Below, piece after piece: positions 27,568-36,886 of a stretch of 64,000 nt of DNA (positions are counted from its first letter, which is position 1; each line of letters begins with the position of its first letter). The stretch covers positions 8,109,001 to 8,173,000 of the forward strand of contig NZ_CP109487.1 of assembly GCF_036227605.1 (NCBI RefSeq), given 5' to 3'. The position numbers and the translations under genes were made by a program. This stretch comes from Streptomyces sp. NBC_01439. Its GTDB lineage: Bacteria > Actinomycetota > Actinomycetes > Streptomycetales > Streptomycetaceae. The notes beneath the pieces are model-generated. The model did not search any database and was not told the origin of the DNA. It saw only the letters and a program-made list of their open reading frames with translations.

Positions 27568-28499
27568 CGCGCAGCTCCTTCGCTCTCGACCAGGACCACA
27601 GCCTCCACCTGAGCGGCCCCGAGGCGACGGAGCAGCTGTGCATGGAACGGGGAGCAGTGAACCTCCACGCGCTCCCGCAGGCCGCACCGTTGGACCTGCC
27701 GGAGTACTTCCGCAGCGCACGTGACGGACAGGAAGGTCACCGGCGTGAGATCGATCATCAGCGTCTCACCACGACCGGAGCCGGCGAGTGCGGCCTGGAA
27801 GGCCACGCTCCACTGCTCACGGGTCGACCAGTCCGCTTCCCCGACCAGTCGCAGCCCATGGTCGAAATGGGTAGCGCCCAGTTGCCCGGGCTGCTCCAGC
27901 AGGGCGACGGGATGCCCCACGCGCATGGCCTCGACGGTCTCAGGAGTGAAGCGGCGGCGGTCGTACGTGCAGATCTCGGCGTACAGGCGGTCCTCGAACA
28001 AGGCTTCCGCATGGGTCTCGCGGTGCATCACGCCCTCTATGTCCATCGCCAGATCCTGTACCCAGGCCATGTCGATGATCGACCGCAGGCCGGCGAACCC
28101 CTCGACGATCGCCTGCTCCGTCTCCTCCCGCAGGCGCCCCATCTGTCTCTCCGCGGTGAAACGTCGTTGGGGACGGATCAGCTCGCGCATGCTCGTGAAC
28201 TCCAGCTGACCGCGATCCCGCTCCGCCTCGTACAACTCCGCGTGAGGAAACAACCGCTGGAACACTTCGTCCTCCGGCACAGCAGGATCGGCCAGCACGA
28301 TGACCTTCTCACCACGTGCCAATCCGAGCTGCGCGAAGACTCCCAGCACACCCCAGCGCGTCGCGTCGTCCGCGTAGTGCGCAAAAGCGTGATCCCCCAG
28401 CCGCATCTGCTCCACAGCCAGAGTGTGAGCATCCACTTCAACGGCCACAGCCACCCCCTCAGCCCGATCGCCGTCACCAGCTCGATGAAGAGCCGACAC
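27564..28499 (-). CDS. MEDS-domain and STAS-domain regulatory protein
   Basis: A 311-residue protein with two parts. The N-terminal 200 residues (GDHAFAHYADDATRWGVLG, RGEKVIVLADP) fit the MEDS (DcmR-like) sensory domain, and the C-terminal 90 (LMIDLTPVTFLSVTCAAEVL) form a STAS anti-anti-sigma domain. The usual phosphorylatable Ser position falls in TFLSVTCA. The GTG at 28499 has a weak ribosome site; an internal GTG near 28451 with GAGGGGG upstream is an alternative. It is coupled to the RsbW-like gene and probably controls a sigma factor encoded elsewhere. Confidence 0.8.
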   Translation of the reverse strand: MSALHRAGDGDRAEGVAVAVEVDAHTLAVEQMRLGDHAFAHYADDATRWGVLGVFAQLGLARGEKVIVLADPAVPEDEVFQRLFPHAELYEAERDRGQLEFTSMRELIRPQRRFTAERQMGRLREETEQAIVEGFAGLRSIIDMAWVQDLAMDIEGVMHRETHAEALFEDRLYAEICTYDRRRFTPETVEAMRVGHPVALLEQPGQLGATHFDHGLRLVGEADWSTREQWSVAFQAALAGSGRGETLMIDLTPVTFLSVTCAAEVLRQVQRCGLRERVEVHCSPFHAQLLRRLGAAQVEAVVLVESEGAAR

Positions 28500-28689
28500 A
28501 GCCTCTAGATGGACAGTGACCGTATAGCGCGATCACCCCGGGAGGGGCGGCAGGACCACTACCGATCGAAGCCGACACAGAAATACCCGAGCCCGACACA
28601 AAAGCACCGCCCTCACCCGCCGGCGACCAAGCCGCTGTTCGGCGGGGAAGGCAGGCTCCGGTGTCGGCGTACGCCTGAACGTGCTCAAC

Positions 28690-28880
28690 CCCGTACAGGT
28701 GAACGTGCTCCGTTGACGATGCGGTGACCACGAGCTCGCGCCGGTCCGCAAGGGGCGGTCGGCGGCGTCGGGCGGCCGGGGCGTCGGAGAGCGGATGGAC
28801 AGCGGTGATCACGGGTGCGAGGAGTCCGTCGAGGGCCAGCCGGGCGGACCGTTCCAGGTTCTCGCGGTCGACGCGGCGCT
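28690..28880 (-). pseudogene. Possible C-terminal remnant of a quinone oxidoreductase (MDR)
   Basis: The leftward frame reads LALDGLLAPVITAVHPLSD, then APAARRRRPPLADRRELVVT. This resembles the end of zinc-type alcohol dehydrogenase/quinone oxidoreductase proteins (GRLxPVIDRVFPLxEAxEAHRALE), but the rest of the gene is missing. The surrounding 28500-29143 has no intact gene. The match is short and tentative. Confidence 0.35.
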
Positions 28881-29143
28881 CGACGAAACGCCCGCTCAGA
28901 CCGTCGGTCGGCATCCGGCGCCGCCGCGCGCCCAGCACGGACCCGGCCGGGCACTCTCCCCTGCCACGGCACGCCGTCCCGCGGCGCTCCGCACCCTTGT
29001 CTCACGGAGCGCCGTCCCCGGCGGAGCCCTGCGCCACGGGCCGCGGCCCGGCTGCCGGCGGCTGCCGCTGCGCGGGCACGGTCGGCCCGTCAGGGCGGCA
29101 CCCTGCCGGGCGAAGCCGTGCGGCGCCGAGTCCCGGCCCGGGG

Positions 29144-30136
29144 TCAGAGCGGGGTGGTGGTGCGGGCGGCGTTGGCGTAGCGGGTGGCGAGTTGGGCGAA
29201 TGCGTCGTTGAGCTCGCGCGGGCCGACGACTTCGATGCCGGTGTCGAATCGGCCGAGGCTGGCGGCCAGGCCGGTCCATGACCAGGAGCCGAGGGTGAGT
29301 CTGCATCGGGTGGGGCCGAGTGCTTCGACCGTGCCGTCTTGGGCGAAGGGGGCGACGGCGGTGGCGGGGAGGTTGAGGATGACGTGGCCTTGGCAGGGCC
29401 AGTCCGTGCGGGTGTCGTCGTTACCGCGGAACCGGCTGGCGATGAAGACGGAGACGTCGCCGCCGGGGACTTCGCGCGGGGTGAAGCGGGGGCCGGTGGG
29501 AGTACGGGGCCGTATCCGGTCGACGCGGAAGGTTCGCCAGTCGTCGCGGTCCAGGTCCCAGGCCAGGAGGTACCACTGGCTCCGCCACGCGATCAGGTGA
29601 TGGGGGTGCGTCCGGCGGGGTTGCTCGCCGGTGGTGGCGGCGTCGTGGCCGTAGGCGAAGCGGAGCTCCGCACGGCTGTGGATGACGTTGCTCAGCTCCA
29701 TCAGCACATGGGGATCGGCCGGCACGGCGCTGTCGTTCCCGGGCGGTTGCACGGAAGTGATGCGGAGCTGGTTGATCCGGTGGCGCAGGCGCGCAGGCAT
29801 GACCTGACGGACGGTGGCCAGGGCGCGTGCCGCGTCCTCACCGATGGTGGGGCTGGTGGCGGCGCTGTGCAGGGCGAGGGCCAGGGCGACGGCCTGGTCG
29901 TCGTCGAACAGCAGCGGGGGCAGGTGGGAGCCCGCGTCCAGACGGTATCCGCCGGCCGGTCCTCTGAAGGTCATGATCGGGTACCCGAGTTCCCGCAGAC
30001 GGCCTATGTCGCGGCGCACCGTGCGCGGGGTGATGTCGAGACGCTCGGCGAGGTCGTCGCCGGACCAGTCGTGGCGCGTCTGGAGCAGTGAGAGCAGCGT
30101 GAGCAGCCGCGAGGACGTTTTCTGCACACCCGCCAT
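29144..30136 (-). CDS. YafY-type transcriptional regulator (HTH + WYL)
   Basis: A 330-residue regulator. The N-terminal HTH_11 reads LLTLLSLLQTRHDWSGDDLA then ITPRTVRRDIGRLRELGYP, and the WYL domain has IAWRSQWYLLAWDL. The C-terminal WCX part ends LATRYANAARTTTPL. The ATG at 30136 gives MAGVQKTSSRLL, the usual beginning. It is divergent from the VOC gene at 30289, a common Streptomyces pair in which the regulator controls the VOC protein. Confidence 0.9.
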   Translation of the reverse strand: MAGVQKTSSRLLTLLSLLQTRHDWSGDDLAERLDITPRTVRRDIGRLRELGYPIMTFRGPAGGYRLDAGSHLPPLLFDDDQAVALALALHSAATSPTIGEDAARALATVRQVMPARLRHRINQLRITSVQPPGNDSAVPADPHVLMELSNVIHSRAELRFAYGHDAATTGEQPRRTHPHHLIAWRSQWYLLAWDLDRDDWRTFRVDRIRPRTPTGPRFTPREVPGGDVSVFIASRFRGNDDTRTDWPCQGHVILNLPATAVAPFAQDGTVEALGPTRCRLTLGSWSWTGLAASLGRFDTGIEVVGPRELNDAFAQLATRYANAARTTTPL

Positions 30137-30288
30137 TCTGGCGAAAGTACAGGACCCATCCTGTCCGCTACCTCTGCGAGGGTGGGGTCGAAGCCACCGG
30201 GAGAGCAATCGCTCCAGGTCACAGTGGCTGCGCCGGGCCCGGGCCTTCCCGCGGCGGCGCGCATCCGAACGAACGCGAGGAGCAGCTC

Positions 30289-30711
30289 ATGGCTGTCACG
30301 ACCACTACCCACCTGAATTTCCGGGGCGCCGCGCGTGAGGCGCTGCACTTCTACCGGTCGGTGTTCGGCGGGCGCACCGTCGCCGTCACCTACAAGGACG
30401 CCGGCAGCGTGCAGGACGAGAGCGAGGCCGACTGGGTGATGTGGGGCGAGGTCGTCGCGGACAGCGGCTTCCACGTCATGGCCTATGACGTGCCCTCCCA
30501 GCTGGCGTGGAGCCAGGGGGACAACCCGTTCTTCGTCTCCGTGCGCGGCGACGACGCCGATGAGATCAGCGGCCTGTGGCAGAAGCTGTCGGAAGGCTCG
30601 ACGGTGGTACGACCGCTGGAAGTCGCGCAGTGGGCGCCGCTGTACGGCATGCTCACCGACCGCTTCGGGGTGACCTGGGTCCTGGACGTCACCGCTCCCT
30701 ACAACGGCTGA
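30289..30711 (+). CDS. VOC-family protein (PhnB-like)
   Basis: A 140-residue single VOC domain: LNFRGAAREALHFYRSVFGG at the N terminus and LYGMLTDRFGVTWVLDV at the C terminus, as in PhnB/YodI-type proteins. GAGGAGC precedes the ATG. The function of this family is mostly unknown. It is probably regulated by the divergent YafY-type protein, since 152 bases separate the starts. Confidence 0.85.
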   Translation: MAVTTTTHLNFRGAAREALHFYRSVFGGRTVAVTYKDAGSVQDESEADWVMWGEVVADSGFHVMAYDVPSQLAWSQGDNPFFVSVRGDDADEISGLWQKLSEGSTVVRPLEVAQWAPLYGMLTDRFGVTWVLDVTAPYNG

Positions 30712-30824
30712 CCGCCCGGCTCGCCGCACGGCACGAAGGGTGCGCCGCGTTTCTCGCGGCGGACCCTTCGACAGATGCCAAGAAGAGCGGGCCACCGTCC
30801 GTAATCGACACCTGTGGGAAGAGC

Positions 30825-31922
30825 ATGACCGTCCTCGACACGCGCGCGCTCAACCGAGCGACCCTCGCCCGCCAGTACCTGCTCGACCGCAGGTGCACAC
30901 CTGTCCGTGATGCCGTAGCGCACCTGTGCGGCATGCAGGCTCAAGAGCCGCAGGAACCCTTCACCGGCCTGTGGTCCCGGCTGCACGCCTTCGATCCGCA
31001 GGAACTGGACGAGGCGCTCAGCGGACGCGAGGTCGTGCGCACGCACCTGATGCGCCGCACCGTCCACCTCGTCACCGCCGAGGACGCACTGGCCTGGCGG
31101 GCGCGCCACGACACCATGCTGCGCCAGCGGGTGACGGCCACCTACCGCCGTGAACTCGCAGGTGTCGACCTGGACGAGGTGGCCGCCGCGGGCAGGGCGG
31201 TGATGGCCGACGGGCGGCCTCGCACCATGGCCGAACTCGTCCGGTCGCTCGAGGACCGCTGGCCGGCGCCCCCGCGCCGCGTGCTGGGTGAATTGCTCGT
31301 CGCTGCCCTTGTTCCGATGGTCCAGCTCCCGCCCCGCGGTCTGTGGAACACGACGGCCGGTGTCCGCAACCTGCCCCTGGCCACCTGGCTCGGGCGTAAC
31401 ATCGCTCCACTCCCGTGCGACGAGAACGATCCGGTCGGGCAGCAGCTCGTGCGGCGCTACCTCGCCGCCTACGGGCCCGCCAGCACCTCGGACATCCGCT
31501 CCTGGTGCGGTCTCGCCGGACTGCCCGCCGCGATCAAAGCCATCCGCGGCGAACTCGTCACCTTCCGCGACGAAAGCGGCCGCGAACTGCTCGACCTGCC
31601 CGACGCACCACGTCCACACCCGGACACCCCCGCACCCGTCCGGTTCCTGCCGGCATTCGACAACGCGATCCTCGGCTACCAGAACCGCAGCCGCATCATC
31701 GACGACGCCCACCTCGGCATGTCCGTCGCCGGCCAACGCGCCGTCCTCGTCGACGGGCGCGTTGCAGCCACCTGGACCCAGAGCGACGAACGACTCGACA
31801 TCACCCCGCTGCGTCCTCTCTCCGCACCGGAGCAGGAAGCGATCCACGCCGAAGCCCAAGCCCTTGCTGTCTTCCATCACGCGGACACCAACCGCGTGTA
31901 CATCGCTACCGACATCGGCTGA
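30825..31922 (+). CDS. AlkZ-like winged-helix protein (HTH_42)
   Basis: A 365-residue protein of the HTH_42/AlkZ superfamily with several winged-helix units. It has the catalytic-type QAQ motif (Gln38-Ala-Gln40 in CGMQAQEPQEP), like the QxQ pair of AlkZ glycosylases that act on alkylated or cross-linked DNA, and the conserved ends LMRRTVHLVT and FLPAFDNAILGYQNRSRI. GGGAAGAG precedes the ATG. The family is sometimes a self-resistance factor against DNA-alkylating products; here it is about 4.6 kb from the cluster edge, so a link is speculative. Confidence 0.8.
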   Translation: MTVLDTRALNRATLARQYLLDRRCTPVRDAVAHLCGMQAQEPQEPFTGLWSRLHAFDPQELDEALSGREVVRTHLMRRTVHLVTAEDALAWRARHDTMLRQRVTATYRRELAGVDLDEVAAAGRAVMADGRPRTMAELVRSLEDRWPAPPRRVLGELLVAALVPMVQLPPRGLWNTTAGVRNLPLATWLGRNIAPLPCDENDPVGQQLVRRYLAAYGPASTSDIRSWCGLAGLPAAIKAIRGELVTFRDESGRELLDLPDAPRPHPDTPAPVRFLPAFDNAILGYQNRSRIIDDAHLGMSVAGQRAVLVDGRVAATWTQSDERLDITPLRPLSAPEQEAIHAEAQALAVFHHADTNRVYIATDIG

Positions 31923-32097
31923 GGACACGGAACGTACCCGCGTCCGTCCACACCCACGAGGCCCGACCGTGCGCCGCCGGGTCCCCCAAGTCCTCCCCCT
32001 GCTGTCCGCCGGTGAGCGGACCTCGGGACGGTGCCGGCCGCGAAACGGGTGTGTTCCTCGGCCGGGCTGCGCTGAAGGGCGCTGTGCTGAGCGGGGC

Positions 32098-32615
32098 TCA
32101 GTTGCCCAGGCGGGCGAGGACGAGGTTGGGGTCCTGCGCCGTGAGGTAGGCGGCGCTCATGACATGGACGGTGTCGCCGCGCAGCGCGAGGGAAGTCGGA
32201 CCCTGAAGGCCGTCGGCGGCGGTCAGGACGGTGGTGCGGGTGCCGTCGGGCCGGATCAGGGCGACCTGGTTGACCGCGTTGAGGGCGGCGATGATCTGGT
32301 CGCCGTGGCCGGTGAAGGCGAAGTCGTCGATCCCGGTCAGGCCGGTGGCGGTGACCCGGGTGGTTTCGGCGCGCCCGCCGGTGAGGATCGGGATGCGAAG
32401 GACGGTGCCCTTGTCGAGGTTGGTGGCCCAGATCTTTCCGGCGTCTGGCCCTTGGCCAGGTCGAAGTGCACAGCGGTACGAGCGCACTCGATCGGGCCGG
32501 AGGCGGCCGACGCCGGGGGCGCGGTGGCCATCGCGACCGCGGCGGCGGTCAGTACGGCCGCCGATACGGCGGTCTTGGAGAGCTTGGAGAGCTTGGTGAA
32601 CACGTGTTCCTTCAC
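32098..32615 (-). pseudogene. Frameshifted secreted beta-propeller (SMP-30/NHL-like) protein
   Basis: One leftward frame gives a clear signal peptide (FTKLSKLSKTAVSAAVLTAA, then PPASA) and about 20 further residues to FDLAKGQTP. The sequence then continues only in another frame as AGKIWATNLDKGTVLRIPIL, TGIDDFAFTGHGDQIIAALN and on to the stop at 32098. The second part resembles a few blades of a gluconolactonase-like propeller. The total is far too short for a whole propeller, so an internal deletion plus a frameshift near 32445 is likely. Confidence 0.75.
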
Positions 32616-32731
32616 TGTTTTCGGGCGTGCGGCAGCGGCACACCGGCGCACGAGGGCGGAGGGATGCATCGGCCGGGATCAGCACGCGCGGGTGCGGGCT
32701 GGAGGGCGGGAGGTAGGTAGGGAGGGAGGGG

Positions 32732-33616
32732 TCAGCCGACGTTGAGCTGACCGTCCGAACGGGCAGGAGCAGTACGGGAGATGGCTTGGGCGAGGAGATC
32801 CAGGGCGGCTCGGGAGGATGAGCCCGCCGCGGTGGTGGCGACCACGATGCTGGGGCCCGGCCCCCGGCTCAGGGTCTGCTGCATGACGGTCAGCGAACCG
32901 ACCAGCGGGTGCCGCATCTCGTGGTCGGCGACCGTACAGGCCTTGACCCGGTGGTCGGCCCACATGGACGCGAAGTCCTCGCTCCTCGCGCTCAGCTCGC
33001 CCAGCAGCGTGTGCAGTGCGGCGTCCAGCGGGTACTGGCCCGCCACCAGGCGCAGATTCCCCACCACCGCCCTGGCCTTGCCCGGCCAGTCCGCGTACAG
33101 GTCGCGGGTATGGGCGTCGAGGAACACCAGCCTGGCCATGTTGGGGCGCTGCGCCGCTACGTCCGGGGCGCCGGGGTCGAGGTGTCCGGCGAACAGCGCG
33201 TGGCCCAACCGGTTCCATCCCAGGACGTCACTGCACCGGCCGAGCACGACCGCGGGCACGTCCCCGAGCGCGTCCAGCAGCTGGGCGGTCGCCTCCGTTA
33301 CGCGCTCCGGTGCGGGGCGCCGCCGGCTGCGGGGCCTGGCCGATCGGGCCAGATCGTGCAGGTGCCCGCGCTCGGACCCGTCCAGCCGCAGGGCCCGGGC
33401 GATCGCGTCCAGCACCTCCGGCGAGGCGTTCAGCGAGTGCCCCTGCTCCAGGCGGGCGTAGTAGGAGGCGCTCACCCCCGCCAGCAGCGCCAGCTCCTCA
33501 CGGCGAAGCCCCGGCACGCGCCGGCGCTCCCCGTAGGTGGGCACCCCGGCCTCTTCCGGCCGCAGTTGGGAGCGCCGAGTCCGCAGGAAGTCCCCGAGCT
33601 GTGATGTCCCGTTCAT
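32732..33616 (-). CDS. XRE-family regulator with MmyB-like ligand domain
   Basis: A 294-residue protein with an N-terminal HTH (LRREELALLAGVSASYYARL, EQGHSLNASPEVLDAIARAL) and a C-terminal MmyB-like PAS-type domain (VLGRCSDVLGWNRLGHALFA, and later HPLVGSLTV). This architecture is very common in Streptomyces. The ATG at 33616 starts MNGTSQLGDFLRTRRSQL. It is divergent from the SRPBCC gene at 33748 with 131 bases between and probably controls it. Confidence 0.92.
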   Translation of the reverse strand: MNGTSQLGDFLRTRRSQLRPEEAGVPTYGERRRVPGLRREELALLAGVSASYYARLEQGHSLNASPEVLDAIARALRLDGSERGHLHDLARSARPRSRRRPAPERVTEATAQLLDALGDVPAVVLGRCSDVLGWNRLGHALFAGHLDPGAPDVAAQRPNMARLVFLDAHTRDLYADWPGKARAVVGNLRLVAGQYPLDAALHTLLGELSARSEDFASMWADHRVKACTVADHEMRHPLVGSLTVMQQTLSRGPGPSIVVATTAAGSSSRAALDLLAQAISRTAPARSDGQLNVG

Positions 33617-33747
33617 GGCTCCGAGTATCGGTCGACCCGCAGCGCTCAGCCTCTCCCCGCCGGGGATAGGCACCAGCGGGTCTGGCTCCCCGGCCCGAGC
33701 AGCGATGAGCTGGACCTCACCGCATCCCGCACGTCCAGGAGGACGCT

Positions 33748-34293
33748 TTGAGCACCGTCACCACCCGGGAACAAGACCCCTTCGAGACCCTGAACGCAGC
33801 GGACTTCGCCTTCACCAGGCACGCATGGGTCGACGCCGCCCCCGCACGGGTCTACGACCTGGTCAGCGACGTGTCCGCGATCCGCCGGTGGAGCCCCAAC
33901 GCCACCGACGTCGCCTTCGACACGGACGCCGGCCCCCGCGTCGGCGCCTGGTTCAGCGGCCTCAACAACAGGGACGGCAAGCAGTGGACCACACGTTCCC
34001 AGATCACGCGGGCCGACCCCGGCGCTGCCTTCACCTTCGTCGTCGGCGGCGCCGAGGACGGCATCGTGCGCTGGAGCTGGACCTTCGAACCCCACGGGCG
34101 CGGAACCCTCGTCCGGCAGTCCTGGCAACTCCTGCGCCTGGACCCCGTACTGGGCACCACCCGCGGTGACCTCGACGCACTGCGCGACTACATGGCGGAC
34201 AGCGCCGAAACCACACTGGCCTCCCTCGCCCAATGGATCGCCGAAGAAGGCCACCCCGACATCACCCGCACCCAACGCCGGATCTCCGGCTGA
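33748..34293 (+). CDS. SRPBCC-family protein
   Basis: A 181-residue polyketide-cyclase-like START/SRPBCC protein: WVDAAPARVYDLVSDVSAIR, RWSPNATDV, and GAWFSGLNNR in the middle. The start is a TTG directed by AGGAGG eight bases upstream. Proteins of this type bind or transform small hydrophobic molecules. It pairs with the divergent XRE regulator. Confidence 0.85.
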   Translation: MSTVTTREQDPFETLNAADFAFTRHAWVDAAPARVYDLVSDVSAIRRWSPNATDVAFDTDAGPRVGAWFSGLNNRDGKQWTTRSQITRADPGAAFTFVVGGAEDGIVRWSWTFEPHGRGTLVRQSWQLLRLDPVLGTTRGDLDALRDYMADSAETTLASLAQWIAEEGHPDITRTQRRISG

Positions 34294-34436
34294 TCAGCGG
34301 TTGCGACACACGCCGACGTTCAGCGCCGGAAGGCGAACGCCCGTCGGCACTCAGCACGGTGATGGTGTACCCGCAGGCGGCATTCGTCGAGAACTTCGTC
34401 GACTGGCTCTGCCGCAACCTTTGTGGTGGAGCGCTT

Positions 34437-34733
34437 TCAGACCGAGGGCTGGCCCGTTGACTGCGCAGTGTCGTGTACCAGTTCAGCAAGCTGGATCAGG
34501 AAGCTGTACGTCGTCATGCGCCCGTGAATCCGGACGAAATATGACTGGCTGGAGCACTTGAACGTCTCTCGCCGGCGCACCTTCCAGAGCTTGTGCTCGT
34601 ATGTGTTCGCCGCCTGCAGGAGGGCTGTCTTCGCTTCCTCCGCGCTGCCGTGGAACTCCGTGAGGGTCCGAGCGTTTCGATCCACCTCGCTGACACCGTC
34701 GACGGGTATGGCCAGCACGATCCATCGGGACAT
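34437..34733 (-). CDS. Small conserved hypothetical protein
   Basis: A 98-residue protein beginning MSRWIVLAIPVDGVSEVDRN and ending LVHDTAQSTGQPSV. The central part (RRRETFKCSSQSYFVRIHGR) is well ordered. No known domain is recognised. The upstream frame extension is arginine-rich and non-protein-like, which supports the ATG at 34733. The flanking 34740-35160 holds no gene. Confidence 0.6.
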   Translation of the reverse strand: MSRWIVLAIPVDGVSEVDRNARTLTEFHGSAEEAKTALLQAANTYEHKLWKVRRRETFKCSSQSYFVRIHGRMTTYSFLIQLAELVHDTAQSTGQPSV

Positions 34734-35163
34734 CCTGAGATCCGTTCCTTCCCCCTGGCGCCGCCCGTCGCGACGCGCACGGCGCCAGTGTGGCAGGCGC
34801 ACCTTGACGCTAGACCGGCTCTTCCGGATCCTGCCGGGCCCGCGACGCCCGGCACCGCACCCGGCCGCGTTGTCGGGGCGCCCGAGTACGTCCAGTACAC
34901 GGGCGCCCCTCCGCCTTGCCGGCCACAGCACCGGACGCCGCGGGCTCGGCCGACAAGATCCGGAAGAGACGGCCTAGACGTCCACTACCGAGTTCAGCCA
35001 GAGCCCGAGAAGTGACGGCACCCCGTCCGGACGGTCGAGGTTCTCGCGAGGAAGCGGACCTACTTCGTGCCGTCGTGCCGTCGTGCCGCGTGGGTCCGTG
35101 TAGATCGTGGAGGTGATCACCCGGGAAACGGCGACGCCGCCGGCGCGGGAGGTGGGGTGGGCA

Positions 35164-36444
35164 TCAGGTTCGGGTGTGGTGCTCGATGTCCTCCCGGAAG
35201 TCGTCCAGGGCCTGCGGGGTGAGGGTGGGACGGGTGTCGGCGATCGCGGCGAGGAAGTCGTCGGTGGCGGCCGGGGTCCCAGTGCGGTGGCTGATCTCGC
35301 GTTCGAAGGCGCGTTGGGCGCCCTTGCGCGCGGCGTACTCGATGTCGGCAGGGGTGAACATCTCGCTGGCGGCGACCAGCTGGTCGACCTCGATCACCGG
35401 GGCAGTGGTGCCGAGGTAGCGGCGCCAGATCGCCTCGCGAGCAGCAGAGTCGGGCGGGCCGACCGGAATGATGTAGTCGAACCTGCCCGGGCGAAGGAAT
35501 GCCGGGTCCAAGGTGCGCAGGGAGTTGGTGGCGCAGACGAGCAGCCGGTCGTCGTGGTCGCGGAACGCGGGGATGAGTTTGAGGAGTTCGTTGGTGACCC
35601 CGTGTCCGGGGTCGACAGCGTGGCCTGAGCGCGCGGCTGCGATCTCCTCGACCTCGTCGATGAACAACAGGACGCTGTCCAGCTCGGCCAGGTCCGCGAA
35701 TGCATCGCGCAGCGAGGCTGCCAGCGCTCCGTCGGAATCGGCGGCCAGGCGTGAGGGGAAGAGTTCCACGAACGGCCAGCCGAGGCGGGATGCGATCGCT
35801 TTGGCGAAGGTGGTCTTTCCGGTGCCGGGCGGCCCGAACAAGATGACCGCTTTCGGAGGACGGACCCCATAGCGCTCGGCGACCTCCGGCTCGGCGAGCG
35901 GCAGAACGATGCGCTTCTCGATGGTGTCCTTGGCCTCGAACATGCCCGCCAGCTGCTCCCACAGGCCTCGCGGCAGGACCCGGCCGCCGAGCTGGGCCAG
36001 CAGTCCCGCATCCTGCGCCCCCGGGGGCTCCAGCTTCTCGTAGTAGACCAGACCGTCCAGGCGGCGGTAGCCGGAGTTCTCCAACGCGGTGGTCCCGGTC
36101 GAGCCAGGTGTAAGGATGGCGCTGACCCTACGCACTCCGCGGTCGCGCAGCTGCTGCTCCACCTGGGCGATCAGCGCACTACCCAGTCCGCGGTTGCGCC
36201 ACGCACCAGACAGAGCCGTGATCAAGATCCACCCACGCTCACCCTCAGCGCGGGCCACGGCCATCCCGACCAGCTCACTCTCCACCACCGCGACCACGGA
36301 GGGCTGTCCCGCACGGGCGGCTGCCACGACCTCGGAGACCGGGAACACGGGAAGGGACAGGTCGGCCTGGAGGCCCTGGTCCCACAACCGGATCGCCTGG
36401 TCCAGGTCATCATCATGGAAATCCCGCAAGCGCCACACCGACAT
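35164..36444 (-). CDS. GNAT acetyltransferase fused to AAA+ ATPase
   Basis: A 426-residue two-domain protein. Residues 1-145 form a GNAT domain (acetyl-CoA loop ALSGAWRNRGLGSALIAQ, ALENSGYRRLDGLVYYEK). From about 165 onward comes an AAA+ ATPase with Walker A GPPGTGKTT, Walker B LLFIDEVEEI, sensor 1 ATNSLRTLDPAFLRPGRFD and a C-terminal lid (FTPADIEYAARKGAQRAF). The module resembles FtsH/Cdc48-type ATPases but lacks a protease. GGAGG precedes the ATG at 36444. It stands alone. A role in ATP-driven remodelling of an acetylated client is speculation. Confidence 0.88.
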   Translation of the reverse strand: MSVWRLRDFHDDDLDQAIRLWDQGLQADLSLPVFPVSEVVAAARAGQPSVVAVVESELVGMAVARAEGERGWILITALSGAWRNRGLGSALIAQVEQQLRDRGVRRVSAILTPGSTGTTALENSGYRRLDGLVYYEKLEPPGAQDAGLLAQLGGRVLPRGLWEQLAGMFEAKDTIEKRIVLPLAEPEVAERYGVRPPKAVILFGPPGTGKTTFAKAIASRLGWPFVELFPSRLAADSDGALAASLRDAFADLAELDSVLLFIDEVEEIAAARSGHAVDPGHGVTNELLKLIPAFRDHDDRLLVCATNSLRTLDPAFLRPGRFDYIIPVGPPDSAAREAIWRRYLGTTAPVIEVDQLVAASEMFTPADIEYAARKGAQRAFEREISHRTGTPAATDDFLAAIADTRPTLTPQALDDFREDIEHHTRT

Positions 36445-36886
36445 GACCGCCTCCTCGTCCTGTAACCATGGTGTGCCTGCCGTCGGCCAGAACGCCTCAT
36501 GTCGCACTCCACGACCGGCACCGACCACTCATCTGGTGGCGTGTGCGCAGGCGATGCCCGATCCCGGACAGAGTGCCCCACGACTGGAAAGCGAGGCTCT
36601 CGTCGGTGGGCGGCGGCGCTCATGCCGAGCGACTGCCGTGCTCGCCGCCTGGGCCGCGAGTGACCGCATCGTCTCTCCCACCTATGGCGCCGCGTACGCC
36701 GAAGCCTGCGGCGACGGCCAGCTCCGGTTCGCTCGTGTGGGCCCGCCGGGCCGCTCGGGCGAGGCCGCCCGATGGTTTCGCCTGCGAGTGCGTTGGCCGT
36801 CAGGCGCCGGCGAAGCGGCGGCGTGAGGCCTCGATGTGACCGAGGTAGCGGTCGGCACCGCGCTGGCGGCAAAGCCCCTGCCCGGC
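36445..36886. other. Intergenic stretch without a gene
   Basis: The 442 bases carry no credible gene. Next to the epimerase stop, the leftward strand reads DRYLGHIEASRRRFAGA then a stop, which looks like the last residues of a lost gene; its family is unknown. Confidence 0.35.
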
